Origin: Leishmania infantum JPCM5
Lineage: Eukaryota > Euglenozoa > Kinetoplastea > Trypanosomatida > Trypanosomatidae
Length of the DNA: 64,000 bases
Reading direction: 5' to 3'
Assembly (NCBI RefSeq): GCF_000002875.2
Contig: NC_009395.2
Location: 69,501 to 133,500, forward strand
Shown here: piece after piece, positions 1 through 11,004 of the stretch
Layout of the letters: each line of letters begins with the position of its first letter
Position numbering within the stretch: position 1 is the stretch's first letter
The notes under the pieces: generated by a model
Databases searched by the model: none
What the model saw: the letters and a program-made list of their open reading frames with translations, nothing else
Told to the model about the DNA's origin: nothing
Program-made: the position numbers and the translations under genes

Positions 1-1110
1 GTAGCAGCGGAACAGGGGGCACCCTTCCCCGACAGTGTCGGGCGATAAAGCGAAGTGAGAGAGCAGCGTGTTTTGAGGTGGCGGAGGTGCTTGAAGGCTT
101 CGTCTGTTCTTCACGAGTGCACGTATGTCTTGGTTCACGGGGTTCTGTCTTGTGGGCGCGTCTTTCAGCAGAGAAACGGAAGGTGAAGTGAACCACATGC
201 CGTCTTGGGTAGCAGCAGCAGCAGCAGTACCAACTCGAAGGAGCGGCGGCGGCGCTTTTGGATTATGCACGGCCCTCGCTCCATTTCCTTCGCCGGCGTT
301 TCCGTCCGCGATTGGATGAAGCGGACGAATAGATTCTTGAGCAGGCGCCTCTTTGTCCGAGCGAGGTGAGCCTCGCGCGCTGCTGGCACTTGTTGTAGTT
401 GGCCCTCGCGGTGCCGGGCGGGCTGAAACGCTGCGGGCGCAGCCCCATCTTACCGTTGGCACCACCCCCTCCTTGTATGTCCGAAATCGGACCTGTGCAC
501 ATCCTCCTTTGTGTGTGGCCCGGTCCTCTCCTCTCCTGTGCAGTGACGCTCTCTCCCTCACCCGCACACACGCTTCCTGCCTCTTTCCTTACTCCTCTGC
601 CCTCCCCCATCACGCCCCACACCAGCCCACCCCTCTGTCTGCGTGTCGCCGCTTCGCTAACTGGTGCGCCTCGCGACGGCGCATCCGGCCACACCTCGCC
701 TGCGCGTCCTCAGTCGCGGTCCGCCTTTGCTTTGTTTCGGTTTTCTTACGTCATCTGCTTGGGCACTCTGCCCTTCCACACTGAAACCTACACTTGCCTC
801 ACCCCCTCCCCCCTCCTCCCCTCCTCTGCGTGCACAGCACGTGTGCATGCCTGTGTATAGGTAAAACGGCGTTTCGCCTGGTTTCTGAGGAGCGAGAGCA
901 CGCGCGCTCTCGCCTGCGTATCGCGCTTGGCAGGGATTGCCTGCTACGCCTGGCGCGGCTGCAGCTCAAGGTCGGCTTCGTGGAGAGGGTGTCGCGGCGG
1001 CCACGGCGGAGTCAGGGTGTGAAAACGATCGCGCCACTCACCTAAACAGCCGCGCAAACAAGCTCGAGTTTTTTCTACGACTGCCCCGTGCGCCCACGGC
1101 GGTGCAGCCG
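1..1110. other. Spacer and probable 5' UTR upstream of the kinase gene
   Basis: I see no convincing gene here. The stretch is rich in C/T runs, most obviously at about 801-828, which is followed by a candidate splice-acceptor AG at 836-837. Open frames on both strands are short, overlap each other and have arbitrary composition. The open frame of the downstream kinase extends back to about 937 but contains no ATG before 1111. The 5' part may belong to the 3' UTR of a gene outside the window. Confidence 0.5.
801..837 (+). promoter_or_regulatory. Candidate polypyrimidine tract and trans-splice acceptor for the kinase gene
   Basis: A near-continuous C/T tract at 801-828 is followed by the first AG at 836-837, about 270 bases before the predicted ATG. 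In trypanosomatids such a tract directs spliced-leader addition and polyadenylation of the upstream transcript. The assignment is positional only. Confidence 0.35.
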
Positions 1111-4107
1111 ATGCTGAGGAACGGCCGAGCGCTTGAGAACTTGCACTGCGCCATGAGCACCAGCGAGGCAGAAGGCAGCATCAGCGGGAGCGGCACCCTG
1201 AGAGGCCGTGCCTGTGCGAGTGGTGGGGCAGGCAAGTTCGACAAGGCAATGAAGATGTACCAAAAGTCTATGGCGATTAGGCGGCGCCTGAAGAGCATGG
1301 CAAGTAGCACCACGCGCTCACTTGGCGACAGAGATGATGACGGTTTCGGCGGCGGCGCACTCAATGAAGAGAGCGCCGCCGCTCAGACCTCATTGAGCCC
1401 GCTGCGCGGGCCGATGCTCCGTTCATCGACCCAAATCACGCGCGTGGCGCCCGCGTCATCTATCGCGTCCTTGGCCTCTCCGCAGCATTCACGGGTGCTG
1501 CCGGAAATGGCCTTCGGCGTCGCGACCGCGTCTGAGCGGACAGCGATGGCTTCGCAACCTGCCATCGCACTTGATGCCGGGTCGTCCGTTGAGACGCGCT
1601 CGTCAATGGCAGCGTTGATGTTGTACTCGCACGTGCCGCTGCCTGCTCTCAACTCATTCAAGCGCCTCTCCGACCCGCCTGACGTCGAGCGGGAAACGGC
1701 GCCATCTTCCTCATCTCCATTCTCTCTGGCCATCCCATCGCGAGGCCGCACGAAAGGCGGCAGTGGCAATCGCCACAAAAAGGTGGACGCCAGCGGCGGC
1801 GAGAACGACGCAGTGTGGCGGAAGAGAAGCCCCACCTGCAGCGCCCACCTAGACTTCCCCTATCGCTTCTCTGCCGAGCGACAACGCACTGCGTCGCGGC
1901 ACAACAGCGGCGGAACGAGCGAGGGCTTTGGCGTCGGCATCCACAAGTATGCTGGCCAGCCCTCAACCTCGACAGTAGACTCGCCGCTGCTGTCCCCGAT
2001 GCCGTCCTTTCACCAGATGATGGGCCGCTCCTACGATGTGCCCGCACTGAACGCGATTTTCCGTGGCTTCAGCAACGGTGTCGATCGGTGGCAGCAGGAC
2101 AGCAGATTGCTGCGGTCGCCGCCTTCACCAACTCATGCCACCATGCCAGCCGCGCCGCCCACGTCGGTGCCATCAGTGTCGACAAGCCTACAGCTTTCAT
2201 CCTCACTCGTCTCAAAGATGTCTGTGCCGCCCCCTGCAGCTGCGGTGACAAGGCAGATACCCACGGTATCGGTGTCATCATCGGCAGAGACTACAGCAGC
2301 AGCAGATGTGCATGCAATGCCGGCAGGCAACGACGCCTTTTCGTACCTGGGGCCACGCCTTTCGGCGCAGGCGCCGTCAAGGAAAGATCGAAGCAACTCG
2401 TACCCGGCCGATAAGGCGCGCCCAGAAGCGAGCGGACGCAGCACGGTCGAAGGCCGTGATGGTGTGCACGCGAGCGGATCTCTCCCGCTGGTCAAGACGA
2501 TGGCGTCGGCTCCGAACCTCAAGCCAAACGAAGCGAGCGTTCTACCGCTGGGGCCGCCGCCGCTGGACGAGAGCTCGGCAGCGACGACAACAACGGCGCA
2601 GTTTTACTCCACCGCCTTGTTGGCGAAGACGTTCGACGGTGCTCAGTACCTCAATGACTACATTCTACTGAACGAAATCGGCAGTGGATCCACAGGGCGC
2701 GTCGTTCTGGCGTTCAGCACGAGCATGAACAAGAGTGTTGCCATCAAGATCATTCTGAAGCCGAAAGAGAAGTACCGGTTGCAGCACCGCGTGTCGGCTT
2801 CCCCGTCCACGTCCGTGCTCGGGCAGCACAGCAGCGGGGGAACTTTTAGTGGGGGAAGAGCAGCGACTGCGCTGGCTACAACGACACCCGAAGCCATGCA
2901 GAACTTCAAGTCATCGTCCTCTTCGGCTCGGAGGCGGAGCAAGCACCGCCAGACACCGTCGACCCCGTTCACGACGGCGGCGGACAAGACGCGTAACCTG
3001 CAGCGCGAAGTCGAGGTTATGAAGGACCTCAATCACCCCAATATTGTTCGTCTTTACGAGGTCATCAACGACCCCAAGGCGAACTCCCTCTTCCTGGTCC
3101 TACAGTACGTGGATAACGGCGCTGTCGCGCAGCTCGACTCGACTGGACATATTCGAGCTCCGTTGCACCCGTGGACCGTTCTGCCGATCGCAGCGCAAAT
3201 CAGTGACGGTCTCGTGTACCTTCATGAGCAGCATATTGTGCACCGTGATATCAAGCCCGAAAACATCCTCGTTAACCGCGACGGGCACGCCTTTCTCGCC
3301 GACTTCGGTGTCGCAGAGCTCATGAGCGCGAAGGCAGGCCAACCAACTGCCGCCACGCTCACCTATCAAGGCACACCACTGTTCATGGCTCCTGAAATCT
3401 ACGCCGGCGTCGACGACGAAGACAGAGACGAGGATGCGGAGCAAGCCCCAGGTCGGTGCACACGGCGGAGAAGCAGCAATGATGCTGACGAGAGCAGCAA
3501 CATGACGGCGAGCCCCTTGTGCGAGGAGCGGCGCGACTCACGCGTGATCGACCCGTTTGCCCTCGACGTCTGGGCGCTAGGGGTCACCTTCTACACACTG
3601 CTCATCGGCCACGTGCCCTTCACATCCATGCTCCAGATCTCGCAGACGGTTGAGAAGGGTGTGAACATACCAGCCTCGCTCCCAGAGCAGTGGCGCACCG
3701 TGCTGCGGCGCATGATGGAGCCGCGTCAAGAGCTGCGGATCTCCTCAGCTGAGCTGTGCCACATGCTGCACGCGATGCTAGCGGAGCAAGAGGCCGCAGA
3801 GGTGAGGGCTGGCGGACGCAGCCGGAAGGCATCGCTCAGCACACGCTCACGAAGCGCAACCCTCGGCAATCCTCGCAAAGCCTCTCACCAGTGTTGCGCC
3901 GAGGGTCGAATGGCGCGCAGTGCAAGTCTTGCTGCTGACGCGGAAGAGGAGAGTATGAACCTTGGCAGCAGCAGCAGCAGCGATGAGAGCGGCACAAGCG
4001 GGTACAGCAAGGGCATCCTCGGCCTTAGCATCACATCCGTCGGCCTCAACATCCTGCGACCGACACGAATCCGAAAAAAACAGGAGCTGAGTTGCAGGGA
4101 GAGCTAG
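1111..4107 (+). CDS. Ser/Thr protein kinase, CaMKK-like
   Basis: A 998-residue protein with a long Ser/Pro-rich N-terminal half and a kinase domain from about residue 514 to 890. Visible motifs are the glycine loop GSGSTGRV (from residue 524), VAIK with catalytic Lys546, HRDIKPEN with catalytic Asp713, DFG at 731-733 and MAPE with Glu762. The sequence DVWALGVTFYTLLIG after the activation segment, and an N-lobe insert of about 70 residues before the alpha-C helix, resemble the CaMKK/SAK1/ELM1 group of kinases that activate AMPK/SNF1; that subfamily call is by eye. A second acidic insert follows the APE motif. The C-terminal tail of about 130 residues is Ser-rich. ATG 1111 is the first in the open frame; ATG 1153 is a plausible alternative. 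No membrane segment is evident, so a cytosolic location is likely. Confidence 0.85.
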   Translation: MLRNGRALENLHCAMSTSEAEGSISGSGTLRGRACASGGAGKFDKAMKMYQKSMAIRRRLKSMASSTTRSLGDRDDDGFGGGALNEESAAAQTSLSPLRGPMLRSSTQITRVAPASSIASLASPQHSRVLPEMAFGVATASERTAMASQPAIALDAGSSVETRSSMAALMLYSHVPLPALNSFKRLSDPPDVERETAPSSSSPFSLAIPSRGRTKGGSGNRHKKVDASGGENDAVWRKRSPTCSAHLDFPYRFSAERQRTASRHNSGGTSEGFGVGIHKYAGQPSTSTVDSPLLSPMPSFHQMMGRSYDVPALNAIFRGFSNGVDRWQQDSRLLRSPPSPTHATMPAAPPTSVPSVSTSLQLSSSLVSKMSVPPPAAAVTRQIPTVSVSSSAETTAAADVHAMPAGNDAFSYLGPRLSAQAPSRKDRSNSYPADKARPEASGRSTVEGRDGVHASGSLPLVKTMASAPNLKPNEASVLPLGPPPLDESSAATTTTAQFYSTALLAKTFDGAQYLNDYILLNEIGSGSTGRVVLAFSTSMNKSVAIKIILKPKEKYRLQHRVSASPSTSVLGQHSSGGTFSGGRAATALATTTPEAMQNFKSSSSSARRRSKHRQTPSTPFTTAADKTRNLQREVEVMKDLNHPNIVRLYEVINDPKANSLFLVLQYVDNGAVAQLDSTGHIRAPLHPWTVLPIAAQISDGLVYLHEQHIVHRDIKPENILVNRDGHAFLADFGVAELMSAKAGQPTAATLTYQGTPLFMAPEIYAGVDDEDRDEDAEQAPGRCTRRRSSNDADESSNMTASPLCEERRDSRVIDPFALDVWALGVTFYTLLIGHVPFTSMLQISQTVEKGVNIPASLPEQWRTVLRRMMEPRQELRISSAELCHMLHAMLAEQEAAEVRAGGRSRKASLSTRSRSATLGNPRKASHQCCAEGRMARSASLAADAEEESMNLGSSSSSDESGTSGYSKGILGLSITSVGLNILRPTRIRKKQELSCRES

Positions 4108-4493
4108 AGAGTGTGCGTGCGGGTCTGGCGGAGTGCGCTCAGCAGCCGGCAGTGCCGCTGCTCCCTCGGTGGCTGTATGAGGTGCAGCAGTCGAGGAGCC
4201 AGCTCAGTCAGGTGGGGGGCACGAGAGCGGCGAGAGGGCCGACCCAGGCTACAGGACTTAAGTGACATCTCGCTCCTCTCAGTGCTCCCCACCGTGGAGA
4301 ACGGTTGACTGTTTACCTCTCCACCCGCTTGCGTGTATGTGTGTGGGCCTCTGCGGGTGTACTTGTGTTCACTGTCTCGCATCTCCCAATCAACGAACGC
4401 CCATCCTTTAGAGCATACCCTTCCATGTGCCTAGTGTATCCTTTCTATATTGTTGCCTCCGGCCTCCCTATTAGGCACACATGCATACATGTA

Positions 4494-4520
4494 TATATAT
4501 ATATGTGTGTGTGTGTACCT
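4494..4520. repeat. AT/GT dinucleotide microsatellite
   Basis: An (AT)n run passes directly into a (GT)n run. This is common in trypanosomatid intergenic DNA; no function is inferred. Confidence 0.8.
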
Positions 4521-5049
4521 GTGCGTGCGTGTGTCTTCTCCTTTCCCTGTCTATTTCTTGTTTGTTTGCTGTGATGGCGGTGCTGTGGGAGCGCCCCATG
4601 CTGTCCATCTCATTCTCTCTCACGGTCGCCCCTCGAACTCCACCACCGGCAGTATCCTCTCCCCCGTGTGCCCTTTTCTTCCTTTCTCCATGCGTATTAA
4701 CGATGGCACGCGTGCCATTAGTCTCGCTCTCTCTCGACCTTACCACCGTTTGCCAGCTCGTGTCGGCGCCTGCGTGCGGTGGGTAGGAAGAGCGGGATGC
4801 GTGCGCGTGCGTGTGGTGCAATGCGTATGCGCTTGACGCACGGCCAACTTCTCCCTCCCCCTCCATCCTTGCTTCGGTATGTGTGGTGATCGGCTCCCGC
4901 TGGTCGACTCTGTTGTACTGTCGTCGTCGTCGTGTGCGCCGTTTTTCGATCCTGCTGTGCTCGGTAGTTCTCTGTCTGTCCTGAGCAAGCGTGCCCGCAC
5001 CCACGCGCCCCTCCTCCCTCCGGCGTTCGCTTGGTCTGCCCACGGCTTT

Positions 5050-5080
5050 GTGTGTGTGTGTGTGTGGGGGGGGGGGGGGG
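5050..5080. repeat. GT microsatellite followed by a poly-G run
   Basis: A (TG)n run is followed by about 15 consecutive G residues. The G run could form unusual structure or be an assembly-sensitive homopolymer. Confidence 0.8.
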
Positions 5081-6020
5081 CTGTGTGCGTGCAGACCCTG
5101 CAACGTGTGTATCTTGACCCGTGCGGATGCTCAAAAACATGTGCCACTTGTGTGAGAATCGAAGGAGCACCGACAAACGGCAACGATGCGCCAACGGCCC
5201 GGCTGGTCCCTCCGCTGCCAACGCGGAACGCCCTCTCATCCCTCCTCCTTCCCTCTCTTTCACACGGAGACGTGTCGGTAAGAGCGTCATGTAGATTGCA
5301 GAAGGCGGTACTTCCTCTCTCACTTCTCTCTGCCTCTCTTGGTGTCGTTGTACCGCGATGCCCTTGCGACCCCCGCACGTCCACACCCGCTCTGAACTCG
5401 GTGGTTAAGGGTAGCTCTCACAACAGAAACATCACAGCGCGCGTGTTAGCGTATATTCGTGGCGCACCCACTTATCGCTCCTGAATCGGTTCTCTTAGCC
5501 GTCGCCGCTACGTTTCTCTCACGACAGGAGAGCGACGTGCTCCCCACCCCAGCCCCCGCGTACGGGTCCACGAACGCAACTCCCTCGCGTGTGCATCCTA
5601 CACGCTTGCACAACGAATAGAGTAGTTAGCAGATTAGCAATAACTTAGGCACGGGCGCGCTGCTCGTCCTCTCTCTCTCTTTCTTCGTCCGCTGTGGTTG
5701 TCCTCGGCCACGCGCATGTGTGTGCGTGTGCGTGGTGCGGCTGCCCCTTCCTGCGTTCTCTGTGTACGCTCTGCAGCGCTAGCATCACTCGCAGCCGCCT
5801 CCGCAGTGCTCGTGGGCCCACGGAGCGAGGCGGCTGCCTCCTGCCCCGCGCGCGCGCTCGCTTTGGCGCTCACGCAGGCACGCCGGCACGTGCGGGGTGC
5901 ACAAGCACGTCTCCTGTGTTCGTCCGTCACTGCACGTCTTCTTCACGATCTACACCCCACCCCTCCCAAACCTCTCCGTCCGCCCCTCCCCTCTTTCGTG
6001 CGGCGAGGGTGCAGCGGAAG

Positions 6021-7805
6021 ATGATGCGTCTTTCTCGGCTTGGCACCACGGCCGCCGCCGCCGCGTCGTCGTCGTCCCCGCTGCTTCAGCAGCTCCGTGG
6101 CGTGCGCTACGCCAACATCCAGGAGACTCTGAAGCCCATCCCTGGCCAAACTGCAGGCCAGATCTCCATCTTGAACGAGATATGCTGCAACCCGGATGCG
6201 GAGGAGGAGCGGCGCAAGCCCGTCTTCCGTGCTGAGGTGATGCCAGATGCGGCCGCCGCGGCAGAGGAGGACAACTACCTGCACACGATGCACAAGTGGG
6301 GCTACGACTCGCTGACGCTCTTCAAAAAGACGAACGAAGACCCTGGGCCGTGGTGGAACGCCAACGCCAGCACGCTGGCGTCTAACTGGTCGCAGGTTGG
6401 CGATTACGCGAACGCCGGCATGTGGTCGGGCGTGTGGCGCTACACGTACGGCATCGGCGAGTATAACCTGCGCCCTTACGAGCTGCGTGGACGTGCGTGG
6501 GGCCGCAAAGACCCCAAGACCGGCGCCGTCATGATCCGCTACGGCAAGCGCAGCACCAGCAAGCCGGTGCAGAGGCTCTGCTTCCCGCACACGAAGGAGC
6601 ACGAGCAGCACCACCGTATCAAAAACCCGGCAAACAAGGACGTGACGGAGATCTCAGCCCTGCACGGCAAGCGCGTTCTGCGCGAGCTTCAGTACCACCT
6701 CGGTCAAGGGCTGCGCTTCTACCTGGTAGACGGCGTCTTTGGGAGCGACCCAGGCACCGCTACCCCGTACCGCATCATCACGGACAACCCGACGCATGCC
6801 TACTTCGCGTCCATGGCAGCGATTCGCACCTTCAACTACGTGGCGCGGCAGGAGGTGACGCTTGTGAAGCGGCTGTCGCAGTCGCCGATCGACGAGTGGG
6901 GGTGGCGCCGCCCTGGCGTGCTCATCTACCACGCCCCCTCCTACGACTTTGAGAGCCCGCGCATCGTCGAGGAGTTCGGCGGGCCGCGGCCGAAGGACAT
7001 GGGCCTCAGTCACAACCGCTTCATCGCGACGGAGCCTTACAGCATTCCCATGAAGTGCGCCATGGGCGGCGAGCCCAGCTGCGACGCACTCCTCGACAGC
7101 ACAGCGATGCTGTGCGGTCGCTGGGGCTTCTACGCCGACGAGAAAGGCTACCTCACCGTCCCTGGCGAGTCGATCATGTCGAAGGATGGGCGCTCGCTGA
7201 CGCTGGTGATTACCGGCGACGAGGCCGACGCGGATGCTCTGCGCACGTCTCCGCAGCTCTACGGTAGCCGGCATCACCGCATCGCTAACAGCGTTGTATC
7301 CCGTGCGTGGGATGTCGTCTCAATGCCGGCGAGCGCCACTGGCGCAAAGCCGCTGCCTACCGACATAGTGGAGCAGGACCTGCAGCGGGTGCAGCGCAGC
7401 TTGCCCACGCGCATGGGCCTCCCGCATACCCTCTCACACCGCCACCACGGCCGCCGCCACGTCAGCGAGTACGGCTTCAAGTGGCCACACAACTACACGG
7501 AAGATGTTGCCACGAAGGCGTACGCCGGTGGGCATCTGTTCAAGGCGCCGAAGACCGACAAGCTCGCCGGCCATCAGCCGCGTCCTTCGAGGTTTTTGAT
7601 GAAGGATGTCGATGTGGTGGTCATTGGCGAGGGAGCCGACGCCGCCGCTGCTATTGTAAGCACGCTCAAGGACCGCGGCATGCTGTACGCCGAAGAGGCG
7701 CCGCTGAAGGAGGCGATGAGGACGGCGCTGAAGGCGGCAAAAAGTGTAAAAGTGGTTCCCTGTGCAAGCTCAAAGGCCGTGCTAGGGAAGCTGACGCATG
7801 CGTAG
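6021..7805 (+). CDS. Mitochondrial PEPCK-like protein without the kinase P-loop
   Basis: A 594-residue protein starting with a tandem ATG in good position; the upstream open frame has no earlier ATG. The first 30 or so residues are basic, Ser/Ala/Leu-rich and lack acids, as in a mitochondrial presequence. The segment at about residues 210-260 (LRFYLVDGVFGSDPG, then RIITDNPTHAYFASMAAIR) matches by eye the ATP-type phosphoenolpyruvate carboxykinase region that reads roughly LFVVDAFCGANP then RFITEVAW. The following part also follows that family's order, but where the enzyme has its GLSGTGKT phosphate loop this protein has KDGRSLTLVITGDEA, so it should not bind ATP in the usual way. Catalysis is therefore unlikely; a structural or assembly role in a mitochondrial complex is possible but only inferred. 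It could also be annotated as a conserved hypothetical protein. Confidence 0.6.
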   Translation: MMRLSRLGTTAAAAASSSSPLLQQLRGVRYANIQETLKPIPGQTAGQISILNEICCNPDAEEERRKPVFRAEVMPDAAAAAEEDNYLHTMHKWGYDSLTLFKKTNEDPGPWWNANASTLASNWSQVGDYANAGMWSGVWRYTYGIGEYNLRPYELRGRAWGRKDPKTGAVMIRYGKRSTSKPVQRLCFPHTKEHEQHHRIKNPANKDVTEISALHGKRVLRELQYHLGQGLRFYLVDGVFGSDPGTATPYRIITDNPTHAYFASMAAIRTFNYVARQEVTLVKRLSQSPIDEWGWRRPGVLIYHAPSYDFESPRIVEEFGGPRPKDMGLSHNRFIATEPYSIPMKCAMGGEPSCDALLDSTAMLCGRWGFYADEKGYLTVPGESIMSKDGRSLTLVITGDEADADALRTSPQLYGSRHHRIANSVVSRAWDVVSMPASATGAKPLPTDIVEQDLQRVQRSLPTRMGLPHTLSHRHHGRRHVSEYGFKWPHNYTEDVATKAYAGGHLFKAPKTDKLAGHQPRPSRFLMKDVDVVVIGEGADAAAAIVSTLKDRGMLYAEEAPLKEAMRTALKAAKSVKVVPCASSKAVLGKLTHA

Positions 7806-8492
7806 CGGTACGTGCAGCACCGCCCCTAGCCTCCCTTCCCTTATCGGAGGTGAAGAAGACGAGAGGCGGGAAGTGGGACGAGTGAGCTCCAGCACCGTCT
7901 TGCGTGCTCGCTGATGCACCCCCGCATGCACGCACACACACACACACACGCATACAGAGGGGGCGCCGCTTCCCTCCCTGCGGCTGCTGTCCTTCTCTCT
8001 CTTTGAGGGAGTGCGAGGGGGAGCAGGGCTCGCACGTGGAAGCCGTCGCTTGGCAGCCGCCTGTGCCCGTGTGCACATCATGCCGCGGGCGTGACGCTTC
8101 TCTTTCCTTTGTTTTTTTCTCTCGGCTTTCTCTGTACATGTGTATCTGCCAACTCGTATTTACCACGTTGTGCATGGACGTGCATCACAGCCCACGCGCA
8201 CACGCACACGCACACGCCGGCACTGTCGCATCCACGCTCACTGCGCGGCGTCAGTGGTTTCGTGCAGGCCAGTGACGAGAGTACCGGAAATCGTCGCCTC
8301 CGACGCTCCTCGAGAGTGTCAAACAGCAACGGAGGCATCGGAACAGTCTACCCAGAACGGTGATGGTGCTACGGTGTGTGGCACCCACACTCGCCGCCGC
8401 AGATGTGTTTCCTCGTTATACCGTGTATGCATCTCTCCCCACATCCTTCGCCTTCTTACGCCGTCACCGCGGCCACACACACGCACACATAT
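7806..8492. other. Spacer between the PEPCK-like and reductase-like genes
   Basis: No gene is seen. The stretch contains CA-rich runs at 7930-7950 and 8195-8220 and a pyrimidine-rich stretch at 8095-8135. The open frame of the downstream gene reaches back to 8376, but that extension is low-complexity His/Pro/Thr sequence. Confidence 0.5.
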
Positions 8493-9812
8493 ATGAGCGG
8501 CTTCCATAACCGCCTATCCAGAGAGCCCCCACCACCACCACCACCACCTCACCGCATGCCGCCAAAGCCGTGGGAACAGCAGCTGACGGGGAGCAGCATG
8601 TCGCACCGACGACCTGCACCGGGGGAAGAGGGCAGTACGTTTTCGGACTTTGAGTACCACCATCAAAGGCGCGGCGGACATGACGGGGCGGCCGGCGAGC
8701 AGCGACGCGGTCCTGCTGCATCGCCACGGCGGTGGTCCTTCACCCTGCAAGACATCCCGGGCGCCGTTCAAGGCATGTTCAACGACGTGAATAAGGGCTA
8801 CGTGACCCGCGTGACAGCCGCCGTCGCCACGGCGTTTGGTATGAGCTACGCGGTGTACACGCTCGTGCTGCAGCCCACGCAACAACGTCGGCCGCTGGCG
8901 AAGCGGTGGAGCTGGTGTGCACCGCCGGTGCCGATCACACTGGTGGAGAAGAACGGGGAGAAGGGCAGCAGCATGTTCGTGTACCGCTTCGCTTTGCCGA
9001 ACAGTTACGACTACGCCGGGTATGAGCCGGTCAGCTCTGTCCGGATGATGAGTGGGAACGTGCGCGAGCTCTCCTCGCTCTCCCGGTGGTACACCCCGAT
9101 CAGCCACCCCGACGAACGCGGCTTCATCGAGTTCGCGATCAAGGACTGTGATCCCGGCCGCATGTCTGCTCGCCTGCGCTACCTCGAGCCGGGAGACATC
9201 GTTTATCTCGGGCGATGGATGCGGGAGTTCCCATACCAGCCGAACACCTTCAAGGAGCTCGGCGTAGTGTGCACCACTTCCGGCGCCTCCGTGGCGCTGC
9301 AGCTCATGAACATCATGGACAAGAACAAGGCCGATGACACCAAGCTCAGCCTCCTCTACTGCCACCACACAGCCACCGACATTCCGTTCAAGGATACCTT
9401 CTTCAAGGCGTATGCAGAGCGCAACAAGAACCGTATTCAGGTCTCGTACAACGTGTTGGCCGGTGGACGGCGAAGGGGGAGCGCCGCGCCGATCGAGCCG
9501 AACATGTACGTTGGTAACATCGACCCTGAAACAATTGCGGCAGCGCTGCCGCCGCCGGTGCGCATTGTGGAGGCCGGCGCCGGCGTCGGCAGTGGCACCG
9601 CGTCGCAGCTCGCGACGTACCGCCCTCAGCTGCTCATCTGTGGGCCGCAGTCGATGCTGGCATTTCTGTGTGGTCGCGTCAGCTCCTTCGGAAACTACGG
9701 CTACTGGCAGGGGCCCTTCTATCGCTACTCTGGCTTCCTCAAAGACATGGGCTACACCCGCTCTCAAGTGTACAAGTTCGGCGTTTCGACACACTTCCTC
9801 GCAGATCATTGA
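8493..9812 (+). CDS. NADH-cytochrome b5 reductase-like protein, membrane anchored
   Basis: A 439-residue protein. A Pro-rich N-terminus is followed by one hydrophobic segment at about residues 104-125 and then a ferredoxin-reductase-type fold. The FAD-binding signature RWYTPISHPDERG lies near residue 197, followed by GRMSARLRYLEPGD and FPYQPN, all in the order seen in cytochrome b5 reductases. Near the C-terminus are LLICGPQSMLAF, equivalent to the family's CGP motif, and a terminal segment ending in a tyrosine/phenylalanine-rich stretch. The NAD-binding GGTGITP motif is replaced by CTTSGASVAL, so cofactor binding or activity may be altered. ATG 8493 gives a plausible N-terminus; ATG 8556 is also possible. 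Location is probably a mitochondrial or ER membrane. Confidence 0.7.
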   Translation: MSGFHNRLSREPPPPPPPPHRMPPKPWEQQLTGSSMSHRRPAPGEEGSTFSDFEYHHQRRGGHDGAAGEQRRGPAASPRRWSFTLQDIPGAVQGMFNDVNKGYVTRVTAAVATAFGMSYAVYTLVLQPTQQRRPLAKRWSWCAPPVPITLVEKNGEKGSSMFVYRFALPNSYDYAGYEPVSSVRMMSGNVRELSSLSRWYTPISHPDERGFIEFAIKDCDPGRMSARLRYLEPGDIVYLGRWMREFPYQPNTFKELGVVCTTSGASVALQLMNIMDKNKADDTKLSLLYCHHTATDIPFKDTFFKAYAERNKNRIQVSYNVLAGGRRRGSAAPIEPNMYVGNIDPETIAAALPPPVRIVEAGAGVGSGTASQLATYRPQLLICGPQSMLAFLCGRVSSFGNYGYWQGPFYRYSGFLKDMGYTRSQVYKFGVSTHFLADH

Positions 9813-11004
9813 CGGGGTGTACACGTGTGCGCGATGGTCGTCATGGCAAGGGCAAGCAAGACAATGTTGACGGCACATCATCAGGAAGGAGACGCGGGCG
9901 AGTTACAGCTCAGCTCTTTCTCTCTGGCAGATGCAGCGGCGGCATCGCTGGTGGTCGGTTGGTCGGCTGGCTCGATCTGAGAAGGCTTTGCTCGTGGGGG
10001 CGATGGTGGTGGTGGTGCTGGCCGCTCACCATCAGTGCGATGGTTCAGTTTGCCTGAACTGCTCTGCGCGTCGGCGTCTGTGTGGTGCAGACCAAAGGAG
10101 CGAGAAGAGGCGAAGAGGCCGAGCACGGAGGTTATAAGATGAAAAGGCGTCAGCGAAGTCGCCCGACCCCTCTGGCGTCGACCCATGAGTGTAGGTGTGT
10201 GATGGTCTTCACTGGAAGGTCAGATGGCCATGAAACCCCGGAGTACAGCGAAGCGCGCGGCGCCGTCAGGCCTGCAGACAGCACACGAAGATCCTCACAA
10301 GCACGGATGCACACACGCACACAGCCGCACGTCAGCTCTTTCATCTTTGGGCGATGCGTCAGTGTGCACCATGCATCAGCGGAAGGAGCGCTCGCGCACT
10401 CATGTGCGTGCGCAGCTGTGCGTCGACGGTGCATCAGCCTTCTTTGATGCCTTGCATCGAAGCGAAGGTCTATACTTCGCTGGTATGCGCCTCCTTTCTC
10501 GCTCGCCTCGGCCTCGTTGACCGTCGCGACCACCTTTCCGGCGCCCACCTGCCAGACGGCTCTCTTCGGCGCGTGCGTGCAGGAGCCAGCGCCGGGGCAC
10601 AGAGCCGCACAGGGGCGAACCAAAATGGCGGCATACGCGCGTGCACGCAGGCACATGCAGGCACACGAACACGACGGTGAGGGCGTGCCTCGGGCGCTGG
10701 CTGCTGGCGGCTTGCCCCTGCTTGCTTTCTCTTCCCCCTCGCGCCAGCGACTGCACGTGCAGCAGCCACTGCAGAGGAAGTTGGGCACGCGCAAGTCCAT
10801 CATTGTACCAGACATTCCACAGATGCCACTCCATGCCGATCTCTCTCTTGCGCGATAGGAACTCTGCCGGGCAGGAGTATTCCGTACGCGGCTGGTGGTC
10901 TTGATGGTGCAGATCGTGGCGCCGCTTCCGCTGAGTTCCAATGGGCTGATTGCAGATGGTTCAATCATCATGATGCTGCAGGAGGGTGTGCGGGTGTCGG
11001 AGGA

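Larger units (their letters stand above)
4108..6020. other. Spacer without a recognisable gene
   Basis: About 1.9 kb of low-complexity sequence with GT-rich microsatellites, a poly-G run, and C/T-rich stretches at 5640-5690 and 5940-6000 just before the next gene. Long open frames here are antisense or Thr/His/Arg-rich by-products of the repeats. It presumably holds the 3' UTR of the kinase and the 5' UTR of the next gene. Confidence 0.55.
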